DNA from: Candidatus Gastranaerophilales bacterium
Lineage (GTDB): Bacteria > Cyanobacteriota > Vampirovibrionia > Gastranaerophilales > Gastranaerophilaceae
Assembly: GCA_944325175.1 (NCBI GenBank)
Contig: CALUYZ010000002.1
Coordinates: 62,001 to 126,000, forward strand
Direction: 5' to 3'
DNA: 64,000 nucleotides
Shown piece by piece: positions 62,208 to 64,000 of this stretch. Within the stretch, counting starts at the first letter, position 1; every line of letters begins with the position of its first letter. Both the position numbers and the translations under genes were made by a program. The notes beneath the pieces were generated by a model. That model did no database searches. It was given only the letters and a program-made list of their open reading frames with translations, and was not told where the DNA came from.

Positions 62208-62258
62208 TACCCAATTTATCACTTTTATTTTTTCAATTAACTTCCACCAACAAAAAAT

Positions 62259-62427
62259 GCACCAAAATGAACGATATTGGTGCATTTATCTTCTTTTTCT
62301 CAATATATCATTGTTTCCACATTAATTCAAGAGGTTAAAACCTCAATATTTTCTATTTTCTAATCTTCAAAACCCATTAGTAACAAAGTTTTTAACCCTC
62401 TTGCACCAATATCGTTCAAATTGGTGC
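62259..62427. promoter_or_regulatory. Putative invertible promoter element D (OFF orientation)
   Basis: Sites 62259-62283 and 62403-62427; cores TGAACGATA and TATCGTTCA are exact inverses. Minus-strand promoter TTGAAT (62330-62325), N17, TATATT (62307-62302). On inversion the -10 would fall at 62379-62384, 57 nt before a 9-codon leader ORF (62448) and about 165 nt before the pilin ATG at 62556. Confidence 0.75.
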
Positions 62428-62447
62428 AAAGTTGAAAGGATACATTT

Positions 62448-62477
62448 ATGCTGGATGTTGAAAGCAAGATGAAATAA
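62448..62477 (+). CDS. Nine-codon leader peptide upstream of target copy 5
   Basis: ATG CTG ... TAA (MLDVESKMK), placed at the RBS (GAAAGGATACATTT) that in copies A-C serves the pilin itself. Present identically at 63884-63913. A region of about 80 bp follows with a GAAGT/ACTTC hairpin and a new RBS. It may couple or attenuate expression, or be a by-product of an insertion. Confidence 0.4.
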   Translation: MLDVESKMK

Positions 62478-62555
62478 TGATAGTATGAGAATATGTGAAG
62501 TGTTACTTCATTATATATTTATGGTTTAGTTAATCAAGATAGAAAGGTAATTTTT

Positions 62556-63527
62556 ATGAAAAAGAAAACAGGCTTTACTTTAGCTGAAATTCTAATCACC
62601 TTAGCAATTATAGGCATAGTAGCCGCAATTACTTTACCAAGCTTACTTGTAAACGTAAACGAAAAGGCATGGGATGCTCAGAAAAAAGCTCTTCATGCAA
62701 GACTAGCACAAGCTATTGGACAAATGAACACCCTAGGCGGTTATGGAACCTATACTGAAGATGCAGAAGGCACTGCAACAGCAGATACTGCAGCTGAAAG
62801 TTTTATTTTGGATGCGTTGTCGAAGGTTTACAAAATAAATAACGTTTGTGGACCTGATAAATTAAGTTCTTGCGGTATTCCAAGTAAGATTACAACACTA
62901 GATGCAGTTTCTGAAATTAATTTTCCAACTAAAATGAAAGAGTTAAATGCAAATCTTTTAAATGGGCTTCATGTTACAGGTGAAGACGGCGATGTTGCAG
63001 ACACAAAAGCTGCAGCCTTTGAAACAGTCAACGGGGAATCTATAGCAGTATTCTATAACCCATTGTGCAGTTCAGACACAACAGCTAACCATTATGCTCA
63101 AAACAAAATGTGCGTTAACTTTGTATATGACCTAAATGGTGAAGAAGGACCAAATCAAGTTGGTAAAGATGTTGGTTTTATCACAGCTTTCTATAATAAA
63201 AGTCCTGTCGTTGTAGCACCAATTCCATACAACACAGATTACACATCAACTGTAAAACAATATACGGAAACATCTGGTCAAATTGATGCGCCAACAGCAT
63301 GTAAAACCATGGGAGAAGACCTAAGGTTGCCTGATAGAGATGAGCTTGCATCATTATTTGTTAATGCTCCACTTATCAACCTAGGTGAAAGCACTAGCGT
63401 CTATTGGTCGGGCTCGGTCATTTCACTGGGCACTTCTGGGATAGCCTGGGCCCAGAACTTCAATACTGGCGGCCGTGGCCGTACCTATCGTTCTCTTACG
63501 CGCTACGTGCGCTGCCTCAGGAGATAA
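62556..63527 (+). CDS. DGR-target pilin-like protein (copy 5)
   Basis: A 323-residue paralogue: prepilin motif TGFTLAEILITLAIIGIVA, conserved central region, DUF1566-like C-terminus (LRLPDRDELASLF, YWSGSVISLGTSG, YVRCLRR). Its VR differs from the TR at 15 adenine positions and at 4 other positions, so retrohoming is recent but older than copy 4. RBS AGAAAGGTAATTTT. The gene is expected to be silent in this assembly because element D points its promoter away. It forms a tandem unit with the next copy starting at 63992. Confidence 0.95.
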   Translation: MKKKTGFTLAEILITLAIIGIVAAITLPSLLVNVNEKAWDAQKKALHARLAQAIGQMNTLGGYGTYTEDAEGTATADTAAESFILDALSKVYKINNVCGPDKLSSCGIPSKITTLDAVSEINFPTKMKELNANLLNGLHVTGEDGDVADTKAAAFETVNGESIAVFYNPLCSSDTTANHYAQNKMCVNFVYDLNGEEGPNQVGKDVGFITAFYNKSPVVVAPIPYNTDYTSTVKQYTETSGQIDAPTACKTMGEDLRLPDRDELASLFVNAPLINLGESTSVYWSGSVISLGTSGIAWAQNFNTGGRGRTYRSLTRYVRCLRR

Positions 63528-63529
63528 AA
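63394..63529 (+). other. VR5: variable repeat
   Basis: 136 bp; 15 changes at TR adenines (for example AAC to GTC, GCC, GGC, GGC, ACC, CGC; AAT to ACT, TAT, CTT) and 4 non-adenine changes (TCG to TCA, TTA to ATA, CGC to CGT, TCC to TCT). Confidence 0.93.
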
Positions 63530-63540
63530 AATTTGCCATT

Positions 63541-63565
63541 TTGTCATTTTGCTAAAATGTGACAA
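63541..63565 (+). other. Post-VR hairpin, copy 5
   Basis: TTGTCATTTT-GCT-AAAATG-TGACAA: 6-bp outer and 4-bp inner stem with a TG bulge, 13 nt past the stop. Confidence 0.7.
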
Positions 63566-63637
63566 GACCAAACAAAAAGACTCTTTTTTTACAAAACGAA
63601 TAATAAGTTTCTTTTCAACTTTATTAATTAAGAAACT

Positions 63638-63665
63638 AGCGTCGCTTTTTTAAGCGACGCTTTTT
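63638..63665 (+). terminator. Terminator of target gene copy 5
   Basis: AGCGTCGCTT / AAGCGACGCT with TTTT loop and trailing T. Confidence 0.9.
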
Positions 63666-63692
63666 AGAGAGTGAAATTTGATAACAAAAAAT

Positions 63693-63863
63693 GCACCAAA
63701 ATTGAACGATATTGGTGCATTTATCTTCTTTTCCTTAATATATCATTGTTTCCACATTAATTCAAGAGGTTAAAACCTCAATATTTTCTATTTTCTAATC
63801 TTCAAAACCCTTTAACAACAAAGTTTTTGACCCTCTTGCACCAATATCGTTCAAAATTGGTGC
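63693..63863. promoter_or_regulatory. Putative invertible promoter element E (OFF orientation)
   Basis: Sites 63693-63718 and 63838-63863, each 26 bp rather than 25. The extra base is in both cores (TTGAACGATA and TATCGTTCAA), keeping them exact inverses. Minus-strand promoter TTGAAT (63765-63760), N17, TATATT (63742-63737). It stands upstream of the next pilin copy, which starts at 63992. Confidence 0.75.
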
Positions 63864-63991
63864 AAAATTGAAAGGATACATTTATGCTGGATGTTGAAAG
63901 CAAGATGAAATAATGATAGTATGAGAATATGTGAAGTGTTACTTCATTATATATTTATGGTTTAGTTAATCAAGATAGAAAGGTAATTTTT

Positions 63992-64000
63992 ATGAAAAAG
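63992..64000 (+). CDS. Start of a sixth target-family pilin gene (cut by window)
   Basis: Only ATGAAAAAG is present, preceded by AGAAAGGTAATTTT and an upstream region that copies 62428-62555 almost base for base, including the 9-codon leader at 63884-63913. A further target paralogue is therefore expected beyond the window. Confidence 0.75.

Noticed and set aside
49783..64000. Prophage or integrative element covering the DGR region
   Set aside because: No capsid, portal, terminase, lysis or conjugation genes are seen; ordinary genes (mtnP, decarboxylase, YggT) lie within.

Overview
The window is AT-rich DNA from a diderm (outer-membrane) bacterium. It has an autotransporter, a TonB-ExbB-ExbD system, Mla-type lipid transport genes, an AsmA-like protein and a TPR lipoprotein beside lgt. 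Together with many type IV pilin-like proteins and several large proteins of no recognisable family, this fits a gut Gastranaerophilales/Melainabacteria (Vampirovibrionia) genome. The lineage is inference; no rRNA gene is present.

Layout. 1-14 kb: an alanine/cation symporter (cut by the window edge), an autotransporter, an orphan protein, etfBA, pdxJ and a giant zinc-ribbon/ATPase protein. 14-16.4 kb: two pilin-like genes. 16.5-21.4 kb: REP-like palindromes, mlaFE-like genes, a formyltransferase, rimP-nusA behind a terminator-like leader hairpin, and a MarR regulator. 21.7-38 kb: orphan protein, glgC with a tripled 3' end, lgt, AsmA-like protein, surface proteins, TonB/ExbB/ExbD/ExbD, an HD protein, and an anti-sigma/sigma/Spy cassette. 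38-49.7 kb: initiator tRNA with a duplicated 3' end, class A beta-lactamase-like protein, MBL hydrolase with a divergent HxlR regulator, zinc-ribbon proteins, a calpain-like protease and trkHA. 49.8-64 kb: a tyrosine recombinase followed by an accessory region of hypervariable pilins, interrupted by tRNA-Arg, mtnP, a decarboxylase and other ordinary genes.

The main discovery is a diversity-generating retroelement (DGR). Its core is an Avd-like gene (58955-59323), a 136-bp template repeat (TR, 59462-59597) and a DGR-type reverse transcriptase on the opposite strand (59617-60819). Its targets are 323-residue pilin-like proteins with a prepilin N-terminus and a C-terminal DUF1566/C-type-lectin-like domain whose last ~45 codons align with the TR. 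Five complete paralogues lie in the window (15.4, 50.9, 52.2, 61.1 and 62.6 kb) and a sixth starts at the right edge. The 61.1-kb copy differs from the TR at eight positions, all of them TR adenines, which is the signature of very recent mutagenic retrohoming.

A second layer lies upstream of these genes. Five 168-171-bp elements are each bounded by inverted 25-26-bp sites with palindromic arms (GCACCAA ... TTGGTGC) and an asymmetric core. The core matches, inverted, between the two sites of one element but differs between most elements. Each element holds a conserved TTGAA(T/C)-N17-TATATT promoter pointing away from its gene. This is the architecture expected of invertible (phase-variable) promoters, all OFF in this assembly. 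The 61.1-kb gene, the freshly diversified one, instead has a promoter of the same type facing the gene and one decayed site, as if locked ON. I infer a two-level surface-variation system: promoter inversion chooses which pilin is expressed, and the DGR rewrites its binding surface. The inversion and the recombinase responsible are predictions from sequence only.
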